Source: Flammeovirga sp. OC4 (GTDB lineage: Bacteria; Bacteroidota; Bacteroidia; Cytophagales; Flammeovirgaceae). Taken from it: 64,000 nt of DNA. Of this stretch, positions 36,837-45,910 are shown piece by piece. The number at the start of each line of letters is the position of its first letter. Positions within the stretch are counted from its first letter, which is position 1. Location: NCBI RefSeq assembly GCF_000812565.1, contig NZ_JTAM01000002.1, positions 186,001 through 250,000 on the forward strand, read 5' to 3'. The notes beneath the pieces were generated by a model that did no database searches, was not told the origin of the DNA, and saw only the letters and a program-made list of their open reading frames with translations. The translations under genes were made by a program, and so were the position numbers.

Positions 36837-36920
36837 CATTTATTGTAATGTATTGATTTACATTGATATAAGGTTAAATTATAAAAGAGGTTGTGATGTG
36901 ATTTTGAGATAGTAGGTCTC

Positions 36921-37412
36921 TTAATTCACTGTTGCTTTTATTCTTGTTTCAAAAACTATAGGATCGATGTATTCATTCACCCATGGAATCCCTGAGTATT
37001 TCTCTTTTGCAAAATCAACCATTTCAGTGATTTTATTATTTATCACTCCCTTGCGAAGGTTTTTGTAAGAGTTTCCTTCTCTGATATAATTTGAAAATCC
37101 TGTTTCAAGAATAGTATTTGTATAGCGATCTTCTTGGTTTATATATTGTCCATTGTCTACTACAACTTCGTAATTCATTGGAATGTCATTTTCAAATTTC
37201 ATTTCATATTTTTCAACCTTGAAAGTATTATCTGGATAGAAAATATAATTCTGAACAAATAGACTCTCCTTGGTTTCATGAAATAACCCTTTATACAAAA
37301 TAGCTTCTGTACTTTGTGATTTACCATTTACACTACCGTCATTTTTTCTTAAAACATTAGAAAGTCTATGGAGTGTTTTGAGGAGTAGTCTGGAATAAAA
37401 ACTGTTATTCAT
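36921..37412 (-). CDS. Protein of unknown function
   Basis: 163 residues, no signal peptide or membrane segment. The N-terminus is basic and Ser/Leu-rich (FYSRLLLKTLHRLSNVL), the rest mixed alpha/beta with a Tyr-rich strand pattern (VQNYIFYPDNTFKVEKYEM). No family recognised. Its message would end at the bidirectional hairpin at 36795-36836. Monocistronic. Confidence 0.6.
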   Translation of the reverse strand: MNNSFYSRLLLKTLHRLSNVLRKNDGSVNGKSQSTEAILYKGLFHETKESLFVQNYIFYPDNTFKVEKYEMKFENDIPMNYEVVVDNGQYINQEDRYTNTILETGFSNYIREGNSYKNLRKGVINNKITEMVDFAKEKYSGIPWVNEYIDPIVFETRIKATVN

Positions 37413-37544
37413 GAGTTTCTTTATTTAAACAATAATACAATGTGTTTCCCTGCTTTTGTTATTTAAATTCTACAAACAAGAGCTTTACATTTTTAGTAGT
37501 GGATTTAAGTATTAAAACACCTATTTGATTTAAAATTATTTAAA

Positions 37545-37575
37545 TAAAAAAGCTCATGAAGTGTATTCATGAGCC
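37545..37575 (-). terminator. Terminator of the lytic transglycosylase gene
   Basis: Minus-strand stem ggctcatgaa / ttcatgagct with a short loop and T run, 36 bases after the stop. Confidence 0.82.
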
Positions 37576-37610
37576 TTTTGAGATCTAATGATTCGATTAT
37601 AAATCAATCA

Positions 37611-38918
37611 TTAGTTGAAGTAAATCTTATCACCCACTTTAGCATCTGATTCTTTAGACATCTCATTTAGTTTTTTCAATGCTTTTAGATCTATACCATA
37701 TTTAATGGCGATAAAGTTGAGTGATTCCCCTTCCTCAAAGATGTGGTAAGAGACAGGAATAGAAGCTGGTAAAGGCTCAATATAATAGTGTCTGTCCTTC
37801 ATCAACATATCTTTACCCTTGATATAATTGTATTTCTTTAATTTCCCTTTTGAAATCGTTCCTAAAGATTTTACGAGCTCTTTTTGTGTCATTTCTTCTT
37901 TAAGAATAACAGCTTTTACACCATTGACAATCGCAAAATCATATTTACTATCCTCACTTTCCATTTGTGTTGGTAATACAAATGGATAATCGTCTTTAAT
38001 ACTATCTGCATAGAATTGGAAAATAGAACGTGCAGCTCTTGTTTTCTTTGGTTTGGCATAAGGAGAAAGCTTTGCCACCATTTGATTGATTTCTGTAGGG
38101 TTAGCCTCAATCATTACAGAGTAAACTTTATCCTCAGGGATATAGCTTCCAGATAACCAAATATTATTGGATGAAATAATGCTTAATGGTTGCCCCGTGA
38201 ACTTAGAAACTTGTGATAGTGAATAACCATTGGTAGGTAATTCAATCAAAACAGTGTGCTCTTTGTCTTGTCCAACATTATCTTTGAATGCAAAATAGTG
38301 TGCTAAATAATGAAGAACATACGGGTGCGTGTTTTCATTAATCGTCACTTGAGAATAATAATTCAGTTTATTCTTTTTGATGTAATTCTTTGCACCAGTC
38401 AATCCATCATGGTATGAAATCATGGCATAGAACCAGTTTCCAAGATAGTAATGACTTTTTGAAAGATAGTCAGCAGCACCAATACTAGCCGCTACCACAT
38501 TTTTTCTTTCATCTATATTTCTATCGATCTTCATACCTCTTTCTTCAGCAGTAAAGTCTTTGAATTGCCAAAAACCTACAGCGGGAGGAGTAGCATTTGA
38601 GATGGCATTACCATCTAAAAGAGACTCTTGTAAGGCAAGGTACTTGAATTCTTCTGGTACACCTCTTGTTTTCAGCTCACGAGCAATAAAAGCAAAGTAG
38701 GTATTACATCTGTCCAAAAGAATATCATAGTGCTTTTGTGAACGAGTAAGACTATTGTACTTAACCATGATCTTGTCCATACCACCTTTGGTGACAACAA
38801 CCTTTGAGCCCATTAAATTAAATGAACTTGGAATGTTTGCCTCAGGCTTGGCAAGTAGCGGTTGAGTAAAGAAAATACCCAAAAGGATAATACAAAATAG
38901 TTTTTTGCTTGTTTTCAT
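37611..38918 (-). CDS. Membrane-associated lytic transglycosylase, MltD-like, with LysM
   Basis: Periplasmic peptidoglycan lytic transglycosylase, 435 residues. Signal peptide (MKTSKKLFCIILLGIFFTQ, cleaved after LLA), then an SLT domain (about 50-220) with catalytic Glu in LALQESLLDG and the AVGFWQF and SYHDGLTGAKNYI motifs, a middle region, and a C-terminal LysM (HIFEEGESLNFIAIKYGI, about 388-434). Cleaves glycan strands between MurNAc and GlcNAc. A 22-bp palindrome lies just upstream (38939-38960) and may regulate it. Confidence 0.9.
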   Translation of the reverse strand: MKTSKKLFCIILLGIFFTQPLLAKPEANIPSSFNLMGSKVVVTKGGMDKIMVKYNSLTRSQKHYDILLDRCNTYFAFIARELKTRGVPEEFKYLALQESLLDGNAISNATPPAVGFWQFKDFTAEERGMKIDRNIDERKNVVAASIGAADYLSKSHYYLGNWFYAMISYHDGLTGAKNYIKKNKLNYYSQVTINENTHPYVLHYLAHYFAFKDNVGQDKEHTVLIELPTNGYSLSQVSKFTGQPLSIISSNNIWLSGSYIPEDKVYSVMIEANPTEINQMVAKLSPYAKPKKTRAARSIFQFYADSIKDDYPFVLPTQMESEDSKYDFAIVNGVKAVILKEEMTQKELVKSLGTISKGKLKKYNYIKGKDMLMKDRHYYIEPLPASIPVSYHIFEEGESLNFIAIKYGIDLKALKKLNEMSKESDAKVGDKIYFN

Positions 38919-38938
38919 AAACGAGTTAAGTCATTAAT

Positions 38939-38960
38939 TTCGCAATAAAGATATTGCGAA
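38939..38960. promoter_or_regulatory. Palindrome upstream of the transglycosylase gene
   Basis: Perfect 9-bp arms (ttcgcaata / tattgcgaa) around a 4-base spacer, 21 bases before the ATG of the minus-strand gene. It could be an operator or a leader hairpin close to the start codon. Confidence 0.45.
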
Positions 38961-39052
38961 TTCTATTTAATTTCAAACAAAGTTTAAAGGAATACTTTTT
39001 TGGTAATAAACAAGATAATAGTTAAAGCTTAAAAAATCACCTCTTTCGACAT

Positions 39053-39084
39053 AAAAAAAGGCCATTCTAATAAAAGAATGGCCT
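39053..39084 (-). terminator. Terminator of the M16 peptidase gene
   Basis: Minus-strand stem aggccattct / agaatggcct with 6-base loop followed by seven T. Confidence 0.88.
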
Positions 39085-39101
39085 GAATTATTGGAATAGA
39101 T

Positions 39102-42068
39102 CTATTGTTCTTTTTTCACTCTTGGTTTATTGTCATATCCAAAGAGATCATTTAATGACAACTCTTGAACTTCACCGTATTGTGCTAAAGTTTCCATGTT
39201 AAGTTTTTCACGATCACCCACCACACAAACATTGTAGTTATTACCTTTGATAAAGTCACTATGGAATTTCATCACATCATCAATAGTCATTGTTTTCATG
39301 GCTTCATAAACATCTTTACGAATATCATGATCATTTCCTTTTTTCAATGCTGTTTCATAGTTAAATAACACGCGACTTTTTGTGATACGCTCACTCTCTA
39401 GCTTACTTAGGATAGCCTTTTTAGCGGCATCAAAAGATTGATCATTTTTAGGAGGATTTTCTAATAAATTTTTCATCCCTGCCATTGCTTCAGTCAATTT
39501 ATCAGATTGAGTACCGATATACGCTAAAGTATAATCACTTTTACCTTTTTCTGATGCTACGCCATATTTACTAAATACTGAGTAGGCTAAACCTTGTGCT
39601 TCACGCATTTCTTGGAATACGATAGCGTTCATACTACCACCAAAATACTCGTTGAATAATGTAGCTGCCGCGATTCTTTTTGGATCATACTTCTCACCTT
39701 TTGCTAAGAAGATGACTTCTGCTTGCACCATGTCATAATGAGACCAATATACTTTTGGTTTGTCAACATCTTTAACATAGAATTTTTTTGCGGTAGGTAC
39801 AGGTTGTAATGTTGAAGGAACTTTGTGTTCAGCATTCAATGTTTTCACCACTTGATCTAATGTCTCAGGTCCATAGTAAAGCACTCTGTGTTCCATTTTT
39901 GTTAATTGATGGATTCTAGAGATAAGTTCTTGTGGCTGGATTAGATCAAGTTCTTTATTGGATAACCCGTTAGTGACAGGGTTATTATTTCCATAAAGAC
40001 CATAATTCATTAAGCCAGTAAACAAAATTGCTCCTTTGTTTTTCTTTGTATCTTCTCTGTTTTTCTTTTCAATGGCAATCATATTTTGAAGTACTGCTTC
40101 ATCTACTTTCGCATTATTCAGAAGGTCTTCGAATAGTTTCATTGCAGGTACCATATTTTCAGTCAAACCATTCAATGAAACATAAACTTGATCAGCAGAG
40201 GTATTGACACTAAAGCCAGCTCCAAGTTTGTAGAACTCTTGCTTGATTTGAGCAGAAGTCAATTTATCAGTACCTAGATACTCAAGATATTGAATGGCAG
40301 TGCTAAGTGTAGGATCAGTATCTTTGCCAACATTGATAATGTAGTATAGATTGAAAAGATCATTTTCAACATTTTTCTTGTAACGAACAGTAATATCACT
40401 ATTCATTTTCGCTTCTTGAATATCTTTCGAGTAATCCAAGAATAAAGGTTTCAATGCTTCAACTTTTTGTCCTTCAATTTTCTTAAAGAACTCAGACTTT
40501 TCACCTCTATTTAATTCTACCTTAGTAATCGAAGGCTTTTCAACTTTTTGTTTATTAGGATCTTCTCCAGAACGCTTGTATACGACTACATAATTGTCTT
40601 TGTAGTTTTCATTGGCAAATGCAACAATCTCTTCTTTTGTAATCGTCTGCATTTCCTCAATATCATCAATGTAGTTTTCCCAAGGAATATTTCTTGTAAA
40701 TGCTTGCACAAATGCATCTGCACGAGCATTATTACTTTCAAGTTTCTTGATTTCAGATTTCTTGAAATCATTTACAATAGCGTCAATTAACCAATCTTCA
40801 AAGTCACCTGCCTTTAACTTTTCAATTTCTTCTAAAAGTAAAGCCTGTGCTTCCTCTAGTGTTTGGCCGTTTCTTGGAATAGCATATAAAGTGTGGATTG
40901 TGTAATCATTAAACGGATACACAAAGCTACTTGCGTTCAATACCTTTTGTTGTTGATTTAAATCCAAATCAATTAATCCAGCGCTACTGTTGGCCAAGAT
41001 CATATCACAAAGTTGCTCTTTTAGAAGGTCTCTTGAGTTGGTTTTTAAACCTGGCATTCTGTAACCCATAAATACCATGGCAGTTTGTGGACCAAACACT
41101 TCTTTTTTAATAGGAGTCGTGATAGGTTTTTCTTCTTGGTAAGTAAATTCAGGAATATCGTTTGCTTTCCAAGAACCGAAGTATTTATCTATCAATTGAA
41201 TGGTTTTATCAGGATCTAAATCTCCACTCAAACAGATGGCAACATTATTAGGTCTATAATAATTATTGAAATACTTTTTAATTTCTGTGATTGAAGGGTT
41301 CTTTAAGTGATCAATCGTACCGATTACAGTTTGTGTACCATAAGGGTGGTTAGGGAACATAGATGAGAACATCGCCTCAAATACTTTGCGTTGATCATTA
41401 TCTAAAGCTCGGTTTTTTTCTTCGTATACAGCTTCTAATTCTGTATGGAATAAACGAGGAACAATTTCTCTAAAACGATCAGATTCGATCTCTAACCAAC
41501 GATTAAGCTCATTGGCAGGAATATCATTTACATATACTGTACGGTCTTCTGTAGTATAAGCATTTGTTCCTTTGGCCCCAATCATTCCGATCATACGGTC
41601 ATACTCATTGGCAATAGAGAATTTAGAGGCATCATTAGACACTTGGTCAATTTGGGCATAGTATGCTGTTCTCTCTTCAGGATCTGACAATGTTCTATAG
41701 TGTTCGAACATATTCTCAATACTATCAAGATAAACGGATTCTTGTGCCCAATCCTTTGTACCAAAGTGAGACGTCCCTTTGAACATAATATGTTCTAAAT
41801 AGTGAGCAAGACCAGTAGAGGTCGCTGGATCATTTTTACCACCAGCTTTAACAGCGATGTAAGTTTGAATTCTTGGAGCATCTTTGTATTCTGATAAATA
41901 CACTTTCAATCCATTATCAAGTGTATAAATCCTAGTGTTAAGTGGGTCATTCTTTACCGTTTTATAGGGGAAAGCGGATTCTCCTGTACCCATTTCAGAG
42001 GCATTACAGCCACCAAATAAAAGTGCACCTCCTAAAAGTGCTGTCTTAATGACATTCGTATAAGTCAT
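39102..42068 (-). CDS. M16-family zinc peptidase, lipoprotein
   Basis: 988-residue periplasmic or OM-anchored peptidase of the M16 (pitrilysin/insulinase) family. Lipobox LLFGGC puts the lipidated Cys at residue 21. The active half holds the inverted zinc motif HYLEH (His89, Glu92, His93; HxxEH) and the distal metal Glu near EAVYEEKNRALDND. The second half (about 560-960) is the inactive M16 repeat. The length fits the two-repeat periplasmic subgroup. It probably degrades peptides or misfolded envelope proteins (inferred). It is monocistronic with its own terminator. Confidence 0.92.
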   Translation of the reverse strand: MTYTNVIKTALLGGALLFGGCNASEMGTGESAFPYKTVKNDPLNTRIYTLDNGLKVYLSEYKDAPRIQTYIAVKAGGKNDPATSTGLAHYLEHIMFKGTSHFGTKDWAQESVYLDSIENMFEHYRTLSDPEERTAYYAQIDQVSNDASKFSIANEYDRMIGMIGAKGTNAYTTEDRTVYVNDIPANELNRWLEIESDRFREIVPRLFHTELEAVYEEKNRALDNDQRKVFEAMFSSMFPNHPYGTQTVIGTIDHLKNPSITEIKKYFNNYYRPNNVAICLSGDLDPDKTIQLIDKYFGSWKANDIPEFTYQEEKPITTPIKKEVFGPQTAMVFMGYRMPGLKTNSRDLLKEQLCDMILANSSAGLIDLDLNQQQKVLNASSFVYPFNDYTIHTLYAIPRNGQTLEEAQALLLEEIEKLKAGDFEDWLIDAIVNDFKKSEIKKLESNNARADAFVQAFTRNIPWENYIDDIEEMQTITKEEIVAFANENYKDNYVVVYKRSGEDPNKQKVEKPSITKVELNRGEKSEFFKKIEGQKVEALKPLFLDYSKDIQEAKMNSDITVRYKKNVENDLFNLYYIINVGKDTDPTLSTAIQYLEYLGTDKLTSAQIKQEFYKLGAGFSVNTSADQVYVSLNGLTENMVPAMKLFEDLLNNAKVDEAVLQNMIAIEKKNREDTKKNKGAILFTGLMNYGLYGNNNPVTNGLSNKELDLIQPQELISRIHQLTKMEHRVLYYGPETLDQVVKTLNAEHKVPSTLQPVPTAKKFYVKDVDKPKVYWSHYDMVQAEVIFLAKGEKYDPKRIAAATLFNEYFGGSMNAIVFQEMREAQGLAYSVFSKYGVASEKGKSDYTLAYIGTQSDKLTEAMAGMKNLLENPPKNDQSFDAAKKAILSKLESERITKSRVLFNYETALKKGNDHDIRKDVYEAMKTMTIDDVMKFHSDFIKGNNYNVCVVGDREKLNMETLAQYGEVQELSLNDLFGYDNKPRVKKEQ

Positions 42069-42514
42069 GCTTAGTTAATTTATGAATATAATTGACTTGA
42101 GAAGTTATATTTTACAACCTGTATTATTTGACACTACTTGATAATTGGTTAGGCGTAAAATTATCTTTACGTGAAATTACTGAAAATTATTTAATACTTT
42201 AAAATTGGCTTGAAAAAACCTTGGTTCTGATTGTTATTTATTATTTGATAAGTATCAAAAGATCATTTGAGAAGGGTTCATAATGTTTAAAACGTTCCGT
42301 TCGTTGTTATATAGTTTTTAATGGGTAAATTATCGAATGTTTTAAGTAAACTACAAGTACTAACGTATGGAATCAACTTCTCATTCAGTAATGATGTATC
42401 CGCCAGGAAATCAGTCATTACACTATCTATCCAAACTAAAAAATATCATTGCCGCTAATAAAAACAGCTATGTAATTAATCCAATTACATAGCTGTTCTT
42501 TGATTATGAAGTGA
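42069..42514. other. Intergenic region before the M16 gene
   Basis: 446 bases. Contents: the M16 upstream region; a 16-bp palindrome tttgat aagt atcaaa at 42244-42259; and a terminator hairpin at 42459-42497. A 41-codon frame (42367-42492) ends inside that hairpin and is not supported. No promoter box pair was found. Confidence 0.5.
42459..42497 (-). terminator. Terminator of the 268-residue lipoprotein gene
   Basis: Stem aacagctatgtaatt / aattacatagctgtt (15 bp) with a T run on the minus strand, 17 bases after the stop at 42515. Confidence 0.85.
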
Positions 42515-43321
42515 CTAGAATGTGGCATCATCATAATACTCGTATTGAATGTTTTTAGTGTAGACAGTTTCTTCTATCGCTCCAGTGTGATGATTCTTAT
42601 TATAATAGGTAATCGTGTTTTCTGCAGAAATAGGATAACCATTTTTATAATTATAATGATAAGTAGTCAAACTAAAAAGGTGGTCATCTTTCTTAAATTT
42701 TCGCTCTTCTCTTAATACGTTTCCCATTTTTTTTCGAGCTTCAGGTTGATGTGAGTAAGTTGAAGCGATTAGTGATTTTTGATCATCTAATATACTAGTT
42801 AAAATGAGAGGGTCATCATCTATTGTTTCACCTTCTTTGAAGTTATAATTATACCATATTGAACTTCCATTTCCATCAGTAAATTCACATTCAAAAAGAT
42901 ATTTTAGTGTACCATCTTCATAGTACCTCTCCTGTTTATTGTATCCAAATGTCGGATGCTCTGTATAAATGAAAACTTCATCATCCTCACTAGAAGGATC
43001 GGTATAATTTCTTTCTATTTTATACTTGTTTTCTGATATCTTACTATAAATTCTAGTCAGCGTAAGCATATCGTCAGCATTATAGGTCCTTTGGTAAATA
43101 GAATCATTGGAATAGGTATACAAAATATATGAATTGATGGAAGACTCACGATAAAAGTTTGCTCTCGCAATTAATCCTTCGTCGTTATAACTGTAATCTC
43201 TCATGAGCTCGCCATTTTCATAATAGGCTTTAAGTTTTTGATCATTGGTTGAAACTTCGTCTGTTGAGCATGAAAAAATGAATAGTGCTGAAAATAAGAT
43301 TAAAAAATTTGTTCTTAGCAT
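42515..43321 (-). CDS. Lipoprotein with antitoxin/MORN-like repeat style
   Basis: 268-residue predicted lipoprotein (lipobox IFSC, Cys18). The body consists of repeated YYENGELMRDYSYNDEG-like units (also YYEDGTLKYLFECEF), which resemble the toxin-antitoxin/MORN-variant repeats that Bacteroidota use in many secreted proteins. No catalytic motif is visible. It is divergent from the chromate transporter genes by 212 bases. Role unknown. Confidence 0.7.
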   Translation of the reverse strand: MLRTNFLILFSALFIFSCSTDEVSTNDQKLKAYYENGELMRDYSYNDEGLIARANFYRESSINSYILYTYSNDSIYQRTYNADDMLTLTRIYSKISENKYKIERNYTDPSSEDDEVFIYTEHPTFGYNKQERYYEDGTLKYLFECEFTDGNGSSIWYNYNFKEGETIDDDPLILTSILDDQKSLIASTYSHQPEARKKMGNVLREERKFKKDDHLFSLTTYHYNYKNGYPISAENTITYYNKNHHTGAIEETVYTKNIQYEYYDDATF

Positions 43322-43533
43322 AATCTATAAAATAAGTCTAGTTGAATACAAGCCAAAGATCAATACTTCGTCGTTTAGGTCAAAGAAATACAAGTGTTAT
43401 TTTGATACTATCTTTTATAACACTTTTCAAATCAAATTTCTAATAGTTATTAATACTGTCTTCGATCATTTTTATTAGCTTGTAAGAATGATATACTTGC
43501 AGTTCATTATCGAACTGCTGAATACTAAAACAG

Positions 43534-44088
43534 ATGATCTATTTCGAATTATTTTACAGTTTTTTCAAAATTGGGTTATTTACCTTCGGTGGAGGGTATG
43601 CAATGATCCCTCTTCTGGAAAAAGAATTAATAGAAAACAAAAAATGGTTGACAAATGATGAATTGTTAGAAATCATGTCAATCGCACAGATGACTCCCGG
43701 TACAATTGCGATCAATGCAGCTACATTTGTAGGGTACCGAGAAAAAGGATTTTTAGGAGGGTTATTTACTACAGCCGGAGTAATTGCTCCATCTTACTTG
43801 GTAATCACAATTATCTACCATCTTTTCTCACATAGTTTCGAACATCCCATCGCTCAAAAAGCATTTATGGGAGCGAGAGCTTGTATTGTCGCCTTAATTG
43901 GTCATTCAGTATGGAAAATGTTCAAAGGAAGCGTCACTGATAAATATGGCTTAGGCATTTTTATTATTGCTTGTGTATTATTGTTTGCTTTTAATATTCA
44001 TCCTATTCTATTAATTGTAACAGGGGCGGTATTAGGACTAGCCTTGTATGTATTTTTTCCAAAACAACTCAAAGATTTATTAAAATAA
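43534..44088 (+). CDS. Chromate transporter, N-type half
   Basis: 184-residue inner-membrane protein of the CHR family, short-chain type. Conserved FGGGYAMIPLLEKE, AQMTPGTIAINAATFVGY and four to six helices are visible. Such half-proteins work with a second half encoded next door, here starting 1 base later. CHR proteins export chromate or sulfate-like anions in resistance; in bacteria without metal stress the physiological substrate is unclear. Confidence 0.9.
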   Translation: MIYFELFYSFFKIGLFTFGGGYAMIPLLEKELIENKKWLTNDELLEIMSIAQMTPGTIAINAATFVGYREKGFLGGLFTTAGVIAPSYLVITIIYHLFSHSFEHPIAQKAFMGARACIVALIGHSVWKMFKGSVTDKYGLGIFIIACVLLFAFNIHPILLIVTGAVLGLALYVFFPKQLKDLLK

Positions 44089-44089
44089 T

Positions 44090-44683
44090 ATGGAAGCGTT
44101 TTCATTAGAAGCATTAAAAGTATATGCTGAATTATATTTAGTATTCTGTAAAATTGGATTTTTCAGTTTTGGAGGAGGTCTAGCCATGGTACCACTTTTT
44201 GTTGTAGAATTTCAGAAACAAGGCTGGATGACAGCAGATCAGTTTTTTGATGTTCTATCATTAGCACAAATGACTCCGGGAGCTATTGCCGTAAACTCTG
44301 CAACTTTTGTCGGTAATGAGGCTGGAATGGCTGTAGGTGGAAGATTAGGAGGAATTATTGGTGGTGTATTTGCCACGGCAGGTTTAGCAACCCCTTCTGT
44401 AGTTTGTATTATTGCTTTATCAGAGATTCTAAAGAAATTAAAAACCAACAAATTCAAGCAAGCTTTCTTCTTTGGCATAAAGCCAGTTACTATTGCCTTG
44501 ATCTTGTTTGCGGGTTGGAAAATCGCCGAAACCACTTTCTTTGAGGAAGGTTTTTCAGAGATACATTGGACAAGTATCATTCTCTGTTTGATCGTAGGGA
44601 TTGTTCTTAAGTTTTATGAGAAGAAAGTGCACCCCATAGCTTTGATTGCTGTGTGCTCTGTTATAGGTATTTTTATCTTCTAG
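44090..44683 (+). CDS. Chromate transporter, second half
   Basis: 197-residue CHR-family membrane protein, partner of the preceding gene. It has FGGGLAMVPLFVVEF, AQMTPGAIAVNSATFVGN and GGRLGGIIGGVFATAG. The two halves make one functional antiparallel unit in characterised short-chain CHR pairs (known for the family). The start follows the previous stop by one base, so they are coupled. Confidence 0.9.
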   Translation: MEAFSLEALKVYAELYLVFCKIGFFSFGGGLAMVPLFVVEFQKQGWMTADQFFDVLSLAQMTPGAIAVNSATFVGNEAGMAVGGRLGGIIGGVFATAGLATPSVVCIIALSEILKKLKTNKFKQAFFFGIKPVTIALILFAGWKIAETTFFEEGFSEIHWTSIILCLIVGIVLKFYEKKVHPIALIAVCSVIGIFIF

Positions 44684-44778
44684 TCATCAAAAACTTGAAT
44701 TTAACGTAGCAAAGCAGCGGTCTAGTTTTTATATTCGCAACAACTTAAACTCAATTATCATCAGACTACAAACAACTT

Positions 44779-45648
44779 ATGCTAAACTATATATACTGGA
44801 ACCCTGATCCAGAAATCATTAATATTAATGGATTTCCATTGAGGTATTATGGACTTTTGTTCGTTACAGGAGTATTGGTGAGTTCTTATTTCTTAGGTAA
44901 GATTTTTAAAAAGGAGGGATTACCGCAGTCGAACCATGATAGATTATTGATCTATGCTGTTTTAGGAATCTTTATTGGTGCTCGTTTAGGACATTGTTTG
45001 CTTTATGAACCAGTTTATTTTCTTTCCAATCCATTAGAAATGATTTTCCCCATTCGTTTCTTAAATGATGGTTCTATTGAGTTTATTGGTTATAGCGGAC
45101 TTGCAAGTCATGGAGGAGGTATTGGTTTGACCATTGCATTAATTTTATACTCCAAAAAGACTAAACATCACTTTGTTGATGTGGTAGATCTATTGGCAGT
45201 TGTTGTGGGAATAGGCTGTGCATTTATTCGTATAGGTAATCTGATGAATTCAGAAATTATAGGTACGCCAACTGACCTTCCTTGGGCTTTTGTGTTTGAA
45301 AGGATTGATTTTATACCAAGACATCCATCTCAACTTTATGAAGCCATTTGTTATTTGATCATTTTTGGAACTATGATGTTCCTCTACTATAAACATAGAA
45401 CTTCATTAAAAAATGGATTCTTCTCAGGAACTGTTATCCTATTGATTTTTACTTCAAGGTTTTTTATTGAATTTCTTAAAGAGAATCAGGTTTCATTTGA
45501 AGAAGGGCTATCCTTTAATATGGGACAAATGCTGAGTGTGCCTTACGTTTTAATTGGCTTTTGTTTAATTATTTATTCTAAAAGAAAAGCTTTGCCTGAG
45601 GCTGAAGAAAAAGTGAGACAGAAGGAAAAGCAATCAGAGATTTTTTAG
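44779..45648 (+). CDS. lgt: Prolipoprotein diacylglyceryl transferase
   Basis: Essential inner-membrane enzyme of lipoprotein maturation: transfers diacylglyceryl from phosphatidylglycerol to the lipobox Cys. 289 residues, seven helices expected. Motifs: FPLRYYGLLFVTGVL, GARLGHCLLYEP, SHGGGIGLTIALILY, the signature Arg in RIGNLMNSEIIG, and RHPSQLYEAICYLI. Many predicted lipoproteins in this window (for example the M16 and S41 peptidases) are its likely substrates. It follows the CHR pair by 95 bases. Confidence 0.95.
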   Translation: MLNYIYWNPDPEIININGFPLRYYGLLFVTGVLVSSYFLGKIFKKEGLPQSNHDRLLIYAVLGIFIGARLGHCLLYEPVYFLSNPLEMIFPIRFLNDGSIEFIGYSGLASHGGGIGLTIALILYSKKTKHHFVDVVDLLAVVVGIGCAFIRIGNLMNSEIIGTPTDLPWAFVFERIDFIPRHPSQLYEAICYLIIFGTMMFLYYKHRTSLKNGFFSGTVILLIFTSRFFIEFLKENQVSFEEGLSFNMGQMLSVPYVLIGFCLIIYSKRKALPEAEEKVRQKEKQSEIF

Positions 45649-45910
45649 TTTGTTATAAAAAATATTTCAGAAATCAGAGAGTTGTTTTCTTGAATTTACA
45701 TTTTATAGGAGTGGTTTTATTATATTTTAACCAATCAATTCTTAATGCAGTAAACTTACTCCTTAATTGATGACGTTTATATTAATGTGATGTTGTATTA
45801 AAAGCAACCTTCAAAAAATAATCTGACATTATTTTACTATCTAATTTATCAATGCACATCACTTAATCAGCTAAAAACAAATATCATTCAACGAATTAAA
45901 CTACTGCATC

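Noticed and set aside
42244-42259. The 16-bp palindrome tttgat aagt atcaaa
   Set aside because: It lies about 175 bases upstream of the M16 gene with no promoter box nearby, so I did not call it an operator.
42367-42492. A 41-codon frame starting MESTSHSVMMYPPGNQ
   Set aside because: It ends inside a 15-bp terminator hairpin that belongs to the opposite-strand gene and has no promoter boxes.
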